From NCBI RefSeq assembly GCF_000745265.1, contig NZ_JQNN01000001.1, forward strand, positions 5,332,001 through 5,396,000: a stretch of 64,000 nt of DNA. The letters run 5' to 3'. Shown piece by piece: positions 22,259-33,261 of this stretch. Position 1 is the stretch's first letter. Each line of letters starts with the position of its first letter. Below the pieces are notes generated by a model. It saw only the letters and a program-made list of their open reading frames with translations, was not told the DNA's origin and ran no database searches. The position numbers and the translations under genes are program-made. Source of the stretch: Massilia sp. 9096 (GTDB taxonomy: Bacteria; Pseudomonadota; Gammaproteobacteria; Burkholderiales; Burkholderiaceae_D).

Positions 22259-23500
22259 TCAGAACACGAAGTCGACGGCGATGGCGCCGACGGTGACCGG
22301 GCCATGGAAGGTGGCGGTCGGCTGTGCGAACAGGCCTTTGCCTTGCGGCTTGACGCGGTCGAGCTGGAACTTGATGTCGGCCGAGCTCATGAAGTCCCAA
22401 CGGACGCCGATCGAGTCGGTGCTCTGCGAGCCGCCCTGGGCGCTGTTGCGCAGCGATTCCACGGTGCCGTACAGGGTGCGCACGGTCGCGCCGCAAGCGG
22501 CAGGCGAGCCGGCCGGGCAGGACGTCGGGACGGTATTGGTGAAGTCCGCCGGTACCGACAGCTTGGCGTGGCTGTAGTACGGCAGGAACTTGCCGAAGCG
22601 ATAGCCGGCCAGCGCGTACCAGGAGTTGGTGTTACCCGAGTAGGTTTCGAGCTTGCGCTTGGCGTATTCGGTCTGGGCGACGACGTTGTTCCAGTCCATG
22701 CTCAGGCCGATCGAGGTGAAGCTGCCTTTTTCCTTCGGCTTGTTGATCAGGTTGCCCATGTCGGTCAGCTGCGGGATGCGCAGCGCCGCGCCAGCCTTGG
22801 TGAAGGTCGAGGCCAGGTTGATCAGCGACGCCGAGTTCTCGACCGTGATCTTGGCTTCGGTGCGGCCGAAGCGCAGGGTGAACGGACCGTGCTCGGCGCT
22901 CAGGTTGAGGGCCTTCAGGCCGGTCGCGTCGGCGTCGGCGCCGCCGGTCAGCGTCGTCTTGCTGTGGCCGAGGCCGAACTGGGCGGTGAAGGTGGTGTCG
23001 GCGAATTCCTGCTGCCAGGTGATGTCGGCGCCGTCGAAGCTGTTGATCGGCACCTGCGAGTAGACTTCCGACGGCGGACGCAGGAAGGTGTTGGCATAGC
23101 CGACGTTACGGTAGTCGGAGATCATGAAAGCCGGCAGGCCCATGCGGCCGACGCGCACGCTCAGGTTGTCCGACAGCTTGGCCTTGGCAAAGGCCCAGCT
23201 CAGCTCGGCGCCGTAGTCGTCTTCACCGTCCTTGCGCACCAGGCCCTGGCCGGTCACCGACAGCCAGCTGTTGACGCTGTAGTCGGCTTGCAGGCCGAGG
23301 TTCGAGTCGACGCTCGTCACGGGATTGCGCTTGGCGCCGCTGGGCTGGTTCGGACGCACGAACTGGGCGTCGTCGTTGTTGGTCCAGGTCAGTGCACCGG
23401 TGCCGAAGCCGCTGATGCGGACGGCGGAAGTGTCTTGTGCATAAGCGGTAGAGACGGCCAGAGGCAGGGCGAGCATGGTCGCCACGAGAGAGTTTTTCAT
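22259..23500 (-). CDS. outer-membrane porin
   Basis: A 413-residue beta-barrel protein with a signal peptide (about 1-21, cut after AYA). It shows alternating amphipathic strands, Gly/aromatic-rich turns, and a C-terminal strand ending VDFVF with the terminal Phe used in outer-membrane assembly. A Cys pair in one loop (CPAGSPAAC) may form a disulfide. It is not close to the classical Burkholderia OpcP type by eye. It is first in the porin, binding-protein, chemoreceptor series. Substrate unknown. Confidence 0.82.
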   Translation of the reverse strand: MKNSLVATMLALPLAVSTAYAQDTSAVRISGFGTGALTWTNNDDAQFVRPNQPSGAKRNPVTSVDSNLGLQADYSVNSWLSVTGQGLVRKDGEDDYGAELSWAFAKAKLSDNLSVRVGRMGLPAFMISDYRNVGYANTFLRPPSEVYSQVPINSFDGADITWQQEFADTTFTAQFGLGHSKTTLTGGADADATGLKALNLSAEHGPFTLRFGRTEAKITVENSASLINLASTFTKAGAALRIPQLTDMGNLINKPKEKGSFTSIGLSMDWNNVVAQTEYAKRKLETYSGNTNSWYALAGYRFGKFLPYYSHAKLSVPADFTNTVPTSCPAGSPAACGATVRTLYGTVESLRNSAQGGSQSTDSIGVRWDFMSSADIKFQLDRVKPQGKGLFAQPTATFHGPVTVGAIAVDFVF

Positions 23501-23899
23501 GGAATGATCTTGCAGTGCTGCGTGATTAAGTTGTCGGAAATGCGGAGGCAAGTGGTGGCGGTTGTTGGGCCACACGATGTATTGCTTGAGTTAATTGTAT
23601 TGCTGCACCAAATATTTCCACAACGAAAATCAGTAAATATGCGTGTGTATTTTTGCAAATCTAACGAACTGTTGGCAAAAACTCACACTCGGCTTGATCT
23701 GGGCGAGGAAAAAATGCGTCATTTATCGATTGGAGACGTGCGTGAGCCGACGCATGACATTAAATTATCAAATTTGCCGATCAGATAATGCCTGGCGTGG
23801 AAATGTGTGAGAAAGCCGCGGCCTCGCCAGCCTGGCGGCCGTATCAGTTCCACCAGGGTGCTCAAGGACAGCAAGTCTGGCGATCCGCTAACGTCCGCT
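23501..23899. other. intergenic region upstream of the porin
   Basis: About 400 bases with lower GC than the flanks. It should hold the porin promoter and regulatory sites. The stretch near 23715-23760 has partly symmetric TGCGTCAT and CGCATGACA. No convincing gene or small-RNA pattern was seen. Confidence 0.4.
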
Positions 23900-24253
23900 T
23901 CAACTGCCCCGGTAGGTCGAGTACGACCACGGCGTCACCACCAGCGGCACGTGATAATTCTGGCTCGCATCGGCCACCCCGAAGGCGATCGTCACACGGT
24001 CGATGAAGCGCGGGCTGGGCAGGGTGACGCCCTGGTCGGCGAAATAGTCGCCCGCCGCGAACACCAGCTCGTACTGGCCGACCCGCAACTCGTCCCCGGA
24101 CAGCAGCGGCGCGTCGCAGCGGCCATCGGCATTGGTGGTTTCGCTCTTGAGCAGCGTGCGCTGGCCGTCGTTCATGAAGTAGAGCTCGATGCGCACACGT
24201 GCGCCCGGTTTGCCCTGGGTGGTGTCGAGTACGTGGGTGCTGAGTTTGCCCAT
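23900..24253 (-). CDS. uraH: 5-hydroxyisourate hydrolase
   Basis: UraH hydrolyses 5-hydroxyisourate, the product of urate oxidation, to OHCU. The 117-residue transthyretin-like protein has His7 in STHVLD, the central DGRCDAP with the conserved Arg, and the C-terminal signature YRGS. It has no signal peptide, so it is cytosolic. It is divergent from puuE with inverted repeats between them. No urate oxidase is in the window. Confidence 0.95.
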   Translation of the reverse strand: MGKLSTHVLDTTQGKPGARVRIELYFMNDGQRTLLKSETTNADGRCDAPLLSGDELRVGQYELVFAAGDYFADQGVTLPSPRFIDRVTIAFGVADASQNYHVPLVVTPWSYSTYRGS

Positions 24254-24262
24254 GCGATGGTC

Positions 24263-24348
24263 CTATATGTGGGAGGTGAGATCACGTATCGGGACAATCA
24301 TATAGCGATGTGCTTCTGGCAATATATGATGGTCGATATACCCATCAT
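24263..24348. promoter_or_regulatory. inverted repeats between uraH and puuE
   Basis: Two perfect repeats lie in the divergent promoter region. CTATATG (24263-24269) pairs with CATATAG (24299-24305), and ATGATGG (24326-24332) pairs with CCATCAT (24342-24348) across nine bases. The second is close to the puuE start. A TATATGATG word also occurs upstream of xdhA. They are good candidates for sites of a purine-catabolism regulator, which is not identified. Confidence 0.45.
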
Positions 24349-24377
24349 CAATGTTTCCGTGCATCCATAACCAAGCC

Positions 24378-25361
24378 ATGGCAAATTCGATCGACACGTA
24401 CGTCAATTACCAGCGCGACCTGATCGGCTACGGCCGTACGCCGCCGCATCCGCAGTGGCCGGACGGCGCCCGCGTCGCCCTGCAGTTCGTGCTGAACTAC
24501 GAGGAAGGCGCCGAAAACAGCGTACTGCACGGCGACCCGGCGTCCGAAACCTTTTTATCGGAGATCATCGGCGCGCAGGCCTTCAACATGCGTCACATGA
24601 GCATGGAGTCGCTGTACGAGTACGGCTCGCGCGCCGGCCTGTGGCGCATCCTGCGCCTGTTCGAGGCGCGCAAGCTGCCATTGACGGTGTTTGGCGTATC
24701 GATGGCGCTCAAGCGCAACCCGGAAGCGGTGGCGGCTTTCCGCGAGCTGGGGCACGAGATCGCCTGCCACGGCCTGCGCTGGATCTCCTACCAGCACGTC
24801 GACGAAGCCACCGAGCGCGCGCACATGATCGAGGCGGTCGAGATCATCCGCGAACTCACCGGCGCCGCGCCGCTGGGCTGGTACACCGGCCGCGATTCGC
24901 CCAACACGCGCCGCCTGGTGGCCGAGCACGGCGGCTTCGCCTACGACGCCGACCATTACGGCGACGACCTGCCGTTCTGGACCCAGGTCGACATCCTGGA
25001 TGCCGACGGCCGCCCGGACGTCAAGCCGCACCTGGTCGTGCCGTACACGCTCGACACCAACGACATGCGCTTCGCCGCGCCGCAGGGTTTCAATTCGGGC
25101 ACCCAGTTCTTCGACTACCTGAAGGACGCCTTCGACGTGCTGTATCTCGAAGGCGACCCGAACGGCCTGAACCAGCCGAAGATGCTGTCGATCGGCCTGC
25201 ATTGCCGCATCGTCGGCCGTCCCGCGCGCGCGGCGGCGCTGGCGCGCTTCTTGGATTACGTGCAGACCCACCAGCACGTGTGGATCGCACGCCGGATCGA
25301 CATCGCCGACCATTGGCGCCAGCGCCATCCATTCGTGGCACAGGGGCTCGGCAGTATTTGA
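24378..25361 (+). CDS. puuE: PuuE-type allantoinase (polysaccharide-deacetylase fold)
   Basis: PuuE opens the allantoin ring to allantoate and is unrelated to the classical metal-dependent allantoinase. The 327 residues show the family markers WPDGARVALQFVLNYEEG, GHEIACHGLRW, GWYTGRDSPNTRRL and FAYDADHYGDDLPFW. The ATG at 24378 starts at the conserved N-terminus; there is only a weak ribosome site. It is divergent from uraH and precedes the xdh operon, giving three steps of purine breakdown in one place. Confidence 0.93.
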   Translation: MANSIDTYVNYQRDLIGYGRTPPHPQWPDGARVALQFVLNYEEGAENSVLHGDPASETFLSEIIGAQAFNMRHMSMESLYEYGSRAGLWRILRLFEARKLPLTVFGVSMALKRNPEAVAAFRELGHEIACHGLRWISYQHVDEATERAHMIEAVEIIRELTGAAPLGWYTGRDSPNTRRLVAEHGGFAYDADHYGDDLPFWTQVDILDADGRPDVKPHLVVPYTLDTNDMRFAAPQGFNSGTQFFDYLKDAFDVLYLEGDPNGLNQPKMLSIGLHCRIVGRPARAAALARFLDYVQTHQHVWIARRIDIADHWRQRHPFVAQGLGSI

Positions 25362-25364
25362 AAG

Positions 25365-25385
25365 GGATGATATTAAAAATCATCC
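25365..25385. promoter_or_regulatory. inverted repeat upstream of xdhA
   Basis: A perfect GGATGAT, seven bases, ATCATCC, directly after the puuE stop and 65 bases before xdhA. It has no T-tract, so an operator is more likely than a terminator. It resembles the ATGATGG/CCATCAT repeat before puuE. Confidence 0.45.
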
Positions 25386-25449
25386 TGAAGTTATATGATG
25401 TGCAGTCGGCGATGCTAGTCTTGCACGCTGGGTTCAATCCGAGGCCACC

Positions 25450-26949
<1,500 letters not shown>

Positions 26950-26974
26950 ACGAACCGAGGCCGAGGAGAACACG

Positions 26975-29329
26975 ATGAACGACGCAGGCACCCCAGCTCT
27001 CGAAACCGCCGAGTGGACCCAGGTCGGCCGCTCGCGCCCGCACGAGTCGGCGCGGCTGCACGTGCTCGGCCAGGCCGACTACACCGACGACATCGACGAG
27101 GTCCGCGGCACGCTGCATGCGGCGCTCGGCTTGTCCGCCAAGGCGCACGCCAGGGTGCTCGGCATCGACCTGGCGCCGGTCAGGGCCAGCCGCGGCGTGG
27201 TCGCGGTCTACACGGCGCGCGACATCCCGGGCACCAACGATTGCGGCCCGATCATCCACGACGATCCGATCTTCGCCGATGGCCTGGTGCAGTACGTGGG
27301 CCAGCCGATCTTCATCGTTCTCGCCGACACCCACGACAACGCGCGCCGTGCCGCGCGCCAGGCGCTCGTGTCGTACGAGGAGCTGCCGGCGATCCTGACT
27401 CCGCAAGCGGCACGCGCCGCGCAGTCATACGTGCTGCCGCCGATGCGCCTGGCGCGCGGCGACGCCCAGGCCGCTTTCGAGGCCGCGCCGCACCGCGTGG
27501 CCGGGGAGTTGTACGTCGGCGGCCAGGAACAGTTTTACCTGGAAGGCCAGATCGCCTACGCCATCCCGCAGGAAAACGACGGCATGCTGGTGCTGTGCTC
27601 GACCCAGCACCCGAGCGAGATGCAGCACGTGGTCGCGCACGCGCTCGGCCTGCATTCGCACCACGTGACGGTCGAATGCCGGCGCATGGGCGGGGGCTTC
27701 GGCGGCAAGGAATCGCAGTCGGCGCTGTGGGCCGCGGCCGCGGGCGTGGCCGCCAAGCGCAGCGGCCGGCCCGTGAAGCTGCGCGCCGACCGCGACGACG
27801 ACATGCTGGTCACCGGCAAGCGCCACTGCTTCCACTACGAATACGAAGTCGGCTACGACGATGAGGGCCGCGTCCTGGCTGCGCGCGTCGACATGGTGAG
27901 CCGCGCCGGCTACTCGGCCGACTTGTCCGGCCCGGTCGCCACGCGCGCGGTCTGCCACTTCGACAATACCTATTACCTGTCCGACGTCGACATCCGCGCC
28001 GCCTGCGGCAAGACCAACACGCAGTCGAACACCGCCTTTCGCGGCTTCGGCGGGCCGCAGGGTGCGATCGCGATGGAGTACGTGCTCGACGAGATCGCGC
28101 GCAAGCTCGGCAAGGATGCGCTCGACGTGCGCAAGCTGAACTTCTACGGCAAGACGGACCGCAACGTCACACCCTACGGCCAGGTCATCGTCGACAACGT
28201 GATCCACGAACTGGTCGACCAGCTCGAAGCCTCGAGCGAGTACCGCGCCCGCCGCGCCGCGATCCAAGACTTCAACCGCACCAGCCCCGTGCTGAAGAAG
28301 GGCCTGGCGCTCACGCCGGTCAAATTCGGCATCGCCTTCAACGTGACCCACCTGAACCAGGCCGGGGCGCTGGTGCACGTGTACGTCGACGGTTCGATCC
28401 TGGTGAACCACGGCGGCACCGAGATGGGGCAGGGCGTCAACACCAAGGTGATGCAGGTGGTCGCGCACGAGCTGGGCGTGGACCTGGCGCGCGTGCGCAT
28501 CACCGCTACGCGCACCGACAAGGTCTCGAACACCTCCGCCACCGCGGCTTCGACCGGCGCCGATCTGAACGGCATGGCGGCCCAGGATGCGGCGCGCCAG
28601 ATCCGCGAGCGCCTGGCCGGGTACGCCGCGCGCCAGCACGGCGGCGAACCGGGCGACGTGCGCTTCGCCGCCGATACCGTGTTCGTCAATGGCCACGAGA
28701 TCCCGTTCGGTGAGCTGGTGGCCAAGGCTTACCTGGCGCGCGTGCAGCTGTGGTCGGACGGTTTCTATGCGACCCCGAACCTGCACTGGGACGCCAAGAC
28801 CATGACCGGCCATCCGTTTTCCTACTATGCCTACGGCGCGGCGGTGGCCGAGGTCGTGGTCGACACGCTCACCGGCGAATGGAAGCTGGCGCGCGCCGAC
28901 GTGCTGTACGACGCCGGCAACTCGCTCAACCCGGCGCTGGACATCGGCCAGGTCGAAGGCGCATTCATCCAGGGCATGGGCTGGCTGACCACCGAAGAAC
29001 TCTGGTGGAACGCCGGCGGCAAGCTCATGACGCATGCGCCGTCGACCTACAAGATCCCGGGCGTGTCGGACTGCCCGGAAGACTTCCGCGTGCGCCTGTT
29101 CGACAACCGCAACGTCGAGGCGTCGATCCACCGCTCCAAGGCCGTGGGCGAGCCGCCGCTGCTGTTGCCGTTCTCGGTGTTCTTCGCGATCCGCGATGCG
29201 GTCTCCAGCGTCGGCGGGCACAAGATCGATCCGCCCTTGAACGCGCCGGCGACCTGCGAGGCGATCCTGGCGGCGGTGAGCGCGGTGCAAAGCGCCGCGT
29301 CCACCGCGGCGTCCGGACACACGGCTTGA
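26975..29329 (+). CDS. xdhB: xanthine dehydrogenase molybdopterin subunit
   Basis: The catalytic subunit carrying the molybdenum cofactor. The 784-residue length and motifs match: RPHESARLHVLGQADYTDD at the start, RMGGGFGGKESQ and FRGFGGPQGA for cofactor binding, and Glu726 in KAVGEPPLLLP, the equivalent of the active-site base. It follows xdhA by 25 bases and is followed by xdhC after two bases, which supports assembly of one enzyme. Confidence 0.97.
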   Translation: MNDAGTPALETAEWTQVGRSRPHESARLHVLGQADYTDDIDEVRGTLHAALGLSAKAHARVLGIDLAPVRASRGVVAVYTARDIPGTNDCGPIIHDDPIFADGLVQYVGQPIFIVLADTHDNARRAARQALVSYEELPAILTPQAARAAQSYVLPPMRLARGDAQAAFEAAPHRVAGELYVGGQEQFYLEGQIAYAIPQENDGMLVLCSTQHPSEMQHVVAHALGLHSHHVTVECRRMGGGFGGKESQSALWAAAAGVAAKRSGRPVKLRADRDDDMLVTGKRHCFHYEYEVGYDDEGRVLAARVDMVSRAGYSADLSGPVATRAVCHFDNTYYLSDVDIRAACGKTNTQSNTAFRGFGGPQGAIAMEYVLDEIARKLGKDALDVRKLNFYGKTDRNVTPYGQVIVDNVIHELVDQLEASSEYRARRAAIQDFNRTSPVLKKGLALTPVKFGIAFNVTHLNQAGALVHVYVDGSILVNHGGTEMGQGVNTKVMQVVAHELGVDLARVRITATRTDKVSNTSATAASTGADLNGMAAQDAARQIRERLAGYAARQHGGEPGDVRFAADTVFVNGHEIPFGELVAKAYLARVQLWSDGFYATPNLHWDAKTMTGHPFSYYAYGAAVAEVVVDTLTGEWKLARADVLYDAGNSLNPALDIGQVEGAFIQGMGWLTTEELWWNAGGKLMTHAPSTYKIPGVSDCPEDFRVRLFDNRNVEASIHRSKAVGEPPLLLPFSVFFAIRDAVSSVGGHKIDPPLNAPATCEAILAAVSAVQSAASTAASGHTA

Positions 29330-29331
29330 GC

Positions 29332-30390
29332 ATGGACGATTGGCTGACAGCGGCGCTCGAGCAGGCCGTCTCCGACGATGGCCGCGCGCGCGCCATCCTG
29401 GTGACGGTTGCCATCGTCGAAGGCTCGGTGCCGCGCGAACCCGGCACGAAGATGCTGGTCGACGCCGCGCGCCAGTGGGGCACGGTCGGCGGCGGCCACC
29501 TCGAGCTGCGCGGCGCCGAAGTCGCGCGCGCGATGCTGGCCTGCGGCGAGCAGCGCCGGCTGGAGCGCTTCCCGCTCGGCCCGAGCCTGGGGCAGTGCTG
29601 CGGCGGCGTCGTGCACCTCGCCTTCGAAGCGGTCGACCCTGCACACCTGGCTTTGCTGGCCGCGCGCCGCAGCCAGGACAGCTGGCGCCTGGTCGCCATC
29701 GACGGCGACCCGGACCTGGCGCTGTTCGACGCCGATGGCCAGCCGCTGGCGGACGCGCGCCCGGACGTGCGCGCATCCGCGCGAGCGCAGGCGTACGCGC
29801 AAGTGCGCGCGCTCGCGCGTGAGGGCGCCGGCGCCCGGGTGCTGCGCGACGAGGACGGCCGGCGCTGGCTGGCCGATCGCATCGACGCCCCGCGCGCCCA
29901 CCTGATGCTGTTCGGCGCCGGCCACGTCGGCGCGGCCATCGTGCGTGCGCTGGCCGACTTGCCCTGCCGCGTGACCTGGGTCGACGAGCGCGAAGACCTG
30001 TTCCCGGCCGCGCTGCCGCATCATGTCGCCGTCGAGGCGACCGACATGCCCGAAGCGCTGGCCGCCAACGCCGCGCCGGGCACGACCTTCCTGGTCATGA
30101 CCCACAGCCATGCGCTCGACCAGCGCGTGGCCGAAGCGATCCTCAAGCGTCCGTCAGCCGACTGGTTCGGCCTGATCGGATCGAACACCAAACGCAAGCA
30201 GTTCGAGCATCGCCTGCGCGAACGTGGCATCCCGGATGCGCGCCTGGACGCCATGGTGTGTCCGATCGGCGTGCCCGGCATCGAGGGCAAGCAGCCCGCC
30301 GTGATCGCCGTCGCCGTGGCCGCACAACTGCTGATGGTCTGGGAAGCGCAGGGAGCGCGCCAGGCCGCAACCCATTCCGAAAGAAGCTGA
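29332..30390 (+). CDS. xdhC: xanthine dehydrogenase accessory protein XdhC
   Basis: XdhC binds the molybdenum cofactor, protects its sulfurated form and inserts it into XdhB. The 352 residues have the N-terminal GSVPREPGTKMLV motif and the C-terminal Rossmann fold beginning LMLFGAGHVGAAIVRAL, plus GLIGSNTKRKQFEHRL. The ATG at 29332 lies two bases after xdhB; the frame is open far upstream inside xdhB, but that part is shadow sequence. It overlaps guaD by one base (TGATG). Confidence 0.95.
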   Translation: MDDWLTAALEQAVSDDGRARAILVTVAIVEGSVPREPGTKMLVDAARQWGTVGGGHLELRGAEVARAMLACGEQRRLERFPLGPSLGQCCGGVVHLAFEAVDPAHLALLAARRSQDSWRLVAIDGDPDLALFDADGQPLADARPDVRASARAQAYAQVRALAREGAGARVLRDEDGRRWLADRIDAPRAHLMLFGAGHVGAAIVRALADLPCRVTWVDEREDLFPAALPHHVAVEATDMPEALAANAAPGTTFLVMTHSHALDQRVAEAILKRPSADWFGLIGSNTKRKQFEHRLRERGIPDARLDAMVCPIGVPGIEGKQPAVIAVAVAAQLLMVWEAQGARQAATHSERS

Positions 30391-31706
30391 TGTCCAACGC
30401 CTCCGCCAACCTGCAGGCCTACCGAGCGAGCCTGCTGCACTTCCACGCCGATCCGGCCTCCCATCCCGACGCCCATGCCTGGCATGCGGACGGCCTGCTG
30501 GTCGTCGAAGACGGCCGCGTCAAGGCGGCCGGCGACCACGATGCGCTGGTCGGGACGCTCCCGCCCGGGACGCCGCTGATCGACTACCGCGGCAAGATCA
30601 TCACGCCCGGCTTCATCGACACCCACCTCCATTTTCCGCAGACCGACATGATCGCCTCGCCGGCGCCCGGCCTGCTGCCCTGGCTCGAGACCTACACCTT
30701 CCCGACCGAGCGCCAGTTCATGGACCCCGTGCACGCGCGCGCGACCGCCGAGTTTTTCCTGGACGAGCTGCTGAGGAACGGCACCACCACGGCGCTGGTC
30801 TACTGCACCGTGCACAAGGAATCGGCCGACGCCTTTTTCGAGGCAAGCGCCGCGCGCAACCTGCGCATGGCCGGCGGCAAAGTACTGATGGATCGTCATT
30901 GCCCGGACTTCCTGCGCGACTCGCCCGACATGCGCGACAGCGAAGACCTGATCAAGCGCTGGCATAACAAGGGGAGGGCGCTGTACGCCATCACGCCGCG
31001 CTTCGCCCCGACCTCGACCGAGAGCCAGCTGGGCGCGACCGGCGAGCTGGCGAAAGCCTATCCGGACACGTTCATCCAGACCCACGTCTCGGAAAACAAG
31101 GATGAAGTGGCCTGGGTCGGCGAACTGTTCCCGCACCAGCGCAGCTACCTGCACGTCTACGACCATTACGGCCTGATGCGTCCGCGCGCCATGTTCGGCC
31201 ACTGCATCTGGCTGGACGACACGGATTTTGCGCGCATGGCGGAAACCGGCTCGGCGATCGCGCATTGCCCGACCTCGAACCTGTTCCTGGGCAGCGGCCT
31301 GTTCGACATGGCCAAGGCCGACTCCTTCCGTGCGCTGGTCTCGCTCGGCACCGATGTCGGCGCCGGTACCTCGTTCTCGATGTTGCAAACCATGAATGAA
31401 GCGTATAAAGTTGCGCGATTGAAAGGCAGTTACCTCCCGGCCCTGCGCATGTTTTACCTGGCCACGCTGGGCGCCGCACGCAGCATGCAGCTCGAGGGTA
31501 CGATCGGCAACTTCGTCCCTGGCGCCGAGGCCGATTTCATCGTGCTCGACCCGAAGGCGACCCCGCTGCTGGCGCGCCGTACGGCGAACAGCGATACGCT
31601 CGAGGAAACCCTGTTCGCGCTGGCCCTGCTGGGCGACGACCGTGCCGTCTGCGCCACCTACGCGGCCGGGCAGCGGGTGCATCAGCGGGAGGCGGCGAGC
31701 CATTAA
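30390..31706 (+). CDS. guaD: guanine deaminase
   Basis: GuaD turns guanine into xanthine, feeding XdhAB. The 438-residue amidohydrolase has the zinc motif HLHFPQTD (His79, His81), METYTFPTE-like LETYTFPTERQF, the HVSEN motif, FGHCIWLDD and the metal-binding Asp in SLGTDVGAGTS. The ATG shares a base with the xdhC stop, so translation is coupled. This is typical of beta- and gammaproteobacterial xdh operons. Confidence 0.96.
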   Translation: MSNASANLQAYRASLLHFHADPASHPDAHAWHADGLLVVEDGRVKAAGDHDALVGTLPPGTPLIDYRGKIITPGFIDTHLHFPQTDMIASPAPGLLPWLETYTFPTERQFMDPVHARATAEFFLDELLRNGTTTALVYCTVHKESADAFFEASAARNLRMAGGKVLMDRHCPDFLRDSPDMRDSEDLIKRWHNKGRALYAITPRFAPTSTESQLGATGELAKAYPDTFIQTHVSENKDEVAWVGELFPHQRSYLHVYDHYGLMRPRAMFGHCIWLDDTDFARMAETGSAIAHCPTSNLFLGSGLFDMAKADSFRALVSLGTDVGAGTSFSMLQTMNEAYKVARLKGSYLPALRMFYLATLGAARSMQLEGTIGNFVPGAEADFIVLDPKATPLLARRTANSDTLEETLFALALLGDDRAVCATYAAGQRVHQREAASH

Positions 31707-31734
31707 CGCGCATCACCGACCACCGAAAGAATGT

Positions 31735-33261
31735 ATGCAGAAGAGATTGACCAGCAGCCTGCTGAGCGCCGCAGTCGCCGCCTCCATCGCCGCCATCGCA
31801 GCAGCGCCGGCCGCCAACGCCCGTCCCACCGCGCAAAACGCGACGCGTAACGCCAACGAGGCCGCCACCGCGCGTCATTACGCCGCGCTGATCGCGGGCG
31901 CCGAACCGAAGACGGCCGAGCTGACCCTGTTCTTCACGCAGATGCCCAAGGGCGGCGACCTGCACCACCATTATTCCGGCGCGCTGTATGCCGAGACCTA
32001 CGTCAACTGGCTCGACAAGCAGGGCTGGTGCGTCGACAAGACCAGCTACAAGATCGTGACCGACAAGGCGGCCGTGGCCGCCGAAAAAGCCAAGCCGCTG
32101 GAGGGGCGCAGCTGCCTGTCGAGCGCCGACGTCTACGCCGACGACTACACCTGGCGCGAGCTGCTGCAACGCTGGTCGAGCAAGGATTTCAACAACCACA
32201 GCGAAACCCAGGCGCCGCCAGACCGCCAGTTCTTCCAGACCTTCCTGTACTTCGGCCCGGTCTCGAACACCAATTTCCATGAAGGCCTGCTGGAGATCAA
32301 GAACCGCGCCATCCAGGAAAACGTCGGCTACATCGAGACCATGTTCAAGATGTCGCCGTTCGTCGCCAACCCGCAGTTCGATGCCGACGCCTGGAACAAC
32401 GCGCGTGACGACGCCGCGCTGGATGCGCAGATGCGCGCCTGGATGCAGCAGCTCGACGGCGACGCCAAGTTCAACGGAGCCATCGCCGACTTCACCGCCA
32501 GGATCGACGAGGCCGCCGCCGGCATCGACGACGAGCAGTTCACCATGCGCTACCAGACCTACGTGCTGCGCCTGCTGAACCCGTCGCAGGTGTTCTCGTC
32601 GATGCTGGCCGGCTTCAAGGCGGCGACCAAGGACAGCAAGATCGTCGGCGTCAACATCGTCGGCCAGGAGAGCCAGAAGGTCTCGATGCGCGACTACACG
32701 CTGCACATGAAGATGTTCCGCTTCCTGAAGTCGATCTACCCGAACGTCAAGATCGACCTGCACGCGGGCGAGCTGGCGCTGGGCGACGTGCCGCCGGAAG
32801 ACCTGCAGTTCCACATCGACCAGGCGCTGAACATCGCCGGCGCCAACCGCATCGGCCACGGCGTCGACCTGGCGCACGAAACCAATGTGGTCGGCATCAT
32901 GAAGGAAATGCACGACAAGGACATCGCGATCGAGATCAATCTGACATCGAACGCGTTCATCAACGGCGTGCAGGGCCAGAACCACCCGGTCACGCTGGTG
33001 CGCCGCTACGGCGTGCCGTACGTGATCTCGACCGACGACGCCGGCGTCACCCGTCACAACTTGTCGAACGAATACGTGCTGTTCGCCAGCCGCTACAAGC
33101 CCAGCTATGCCGAGCTGAAGAAGGCGTCGTACAACAGCATCCGCTACAGCTTCCTGCCGGAAGCCGACAAATCGCGCCTGATGCGCCAGCTCGACGGGCG
33201 TTTCGCAAAGTTCGAAGCCGAGATCGCCGGGCTCGACCATATGCGCCCGGCAAATAACTGA
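31735..33261 (+). CDS. exported adenosine deaminase family protein
   Basis: A 508-residue protein with a signal peptide (about 1-29, cut after ANA) followed by an adenosine/AMP-deaminase-type TIM barrel. The metal and catalytic residues are present: His77 and His79 in GDLHHHYSGA, HAGE at 343-346, and STDDAG at 432-437. It is longer than cytosolic Add (about 340) and closer to ADGF/CECR1-like secreted deaminases. It probably converts adenosine to inosine in the periplasm or outside. It sits 28 bases after guaD, likely in the same unit. Exact substrate not proved. Confidence 0.85.
   Translation: MQKRLTSSLLSAAVAASIAAIAAAPAANARPTAQNATRNANEAATARHYAALIAGAEPKTAELTLFFTQMPKGGDLHHHYSGALYAETYVNWLDKQGWCVDKTSYKIVTDKAAVAAEKAKPLEGRSCLSSADVYADDYTWRELLQRWSSKDFNNHSETQAPPDRQFFQTFLYFGPVSNTNFHEGLLEIKNRAIQENVGYIETMFKMSPFVANPQFDADAWNNARDDAALDAQMRAWMQQLDGDAKFNGAIADFTARIDEAAAGIDDEQFTMRYQTYVLRLLNPSQVFSSMLAGFKAATKDSKIVGVNIVGQESQKVSMRDYTLHMKMFRFLKSIYPNVKIDLHAGELALGDVPPEDLQFHIDQALNIAGANRIGHGVDLAHETNVVGIMKEMHDKDIAIEINLTSNAFINGVQGQNHPVTLVRRYGVPYVISTDDAGVTRHNLSNEYVLFASRYKPSYAELKKASYNSIRYSFLPEADKSRLMRQLDGRFAKFEAEIAGLDHMRPANN

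Noticed and set aside
23700..23765. Possible Pho box before the porin
   Set aside because: Only single GTCAT-like words occur; the spaced direct repeat of a Pho box is absent.
28750..29331. 194-codon N-terminal extension of XdhC
   Set aside because: It overlaps xdhB, has Arg/Gly-rich shadow composition, and XdhC family proteins start at the ATG at 29332.
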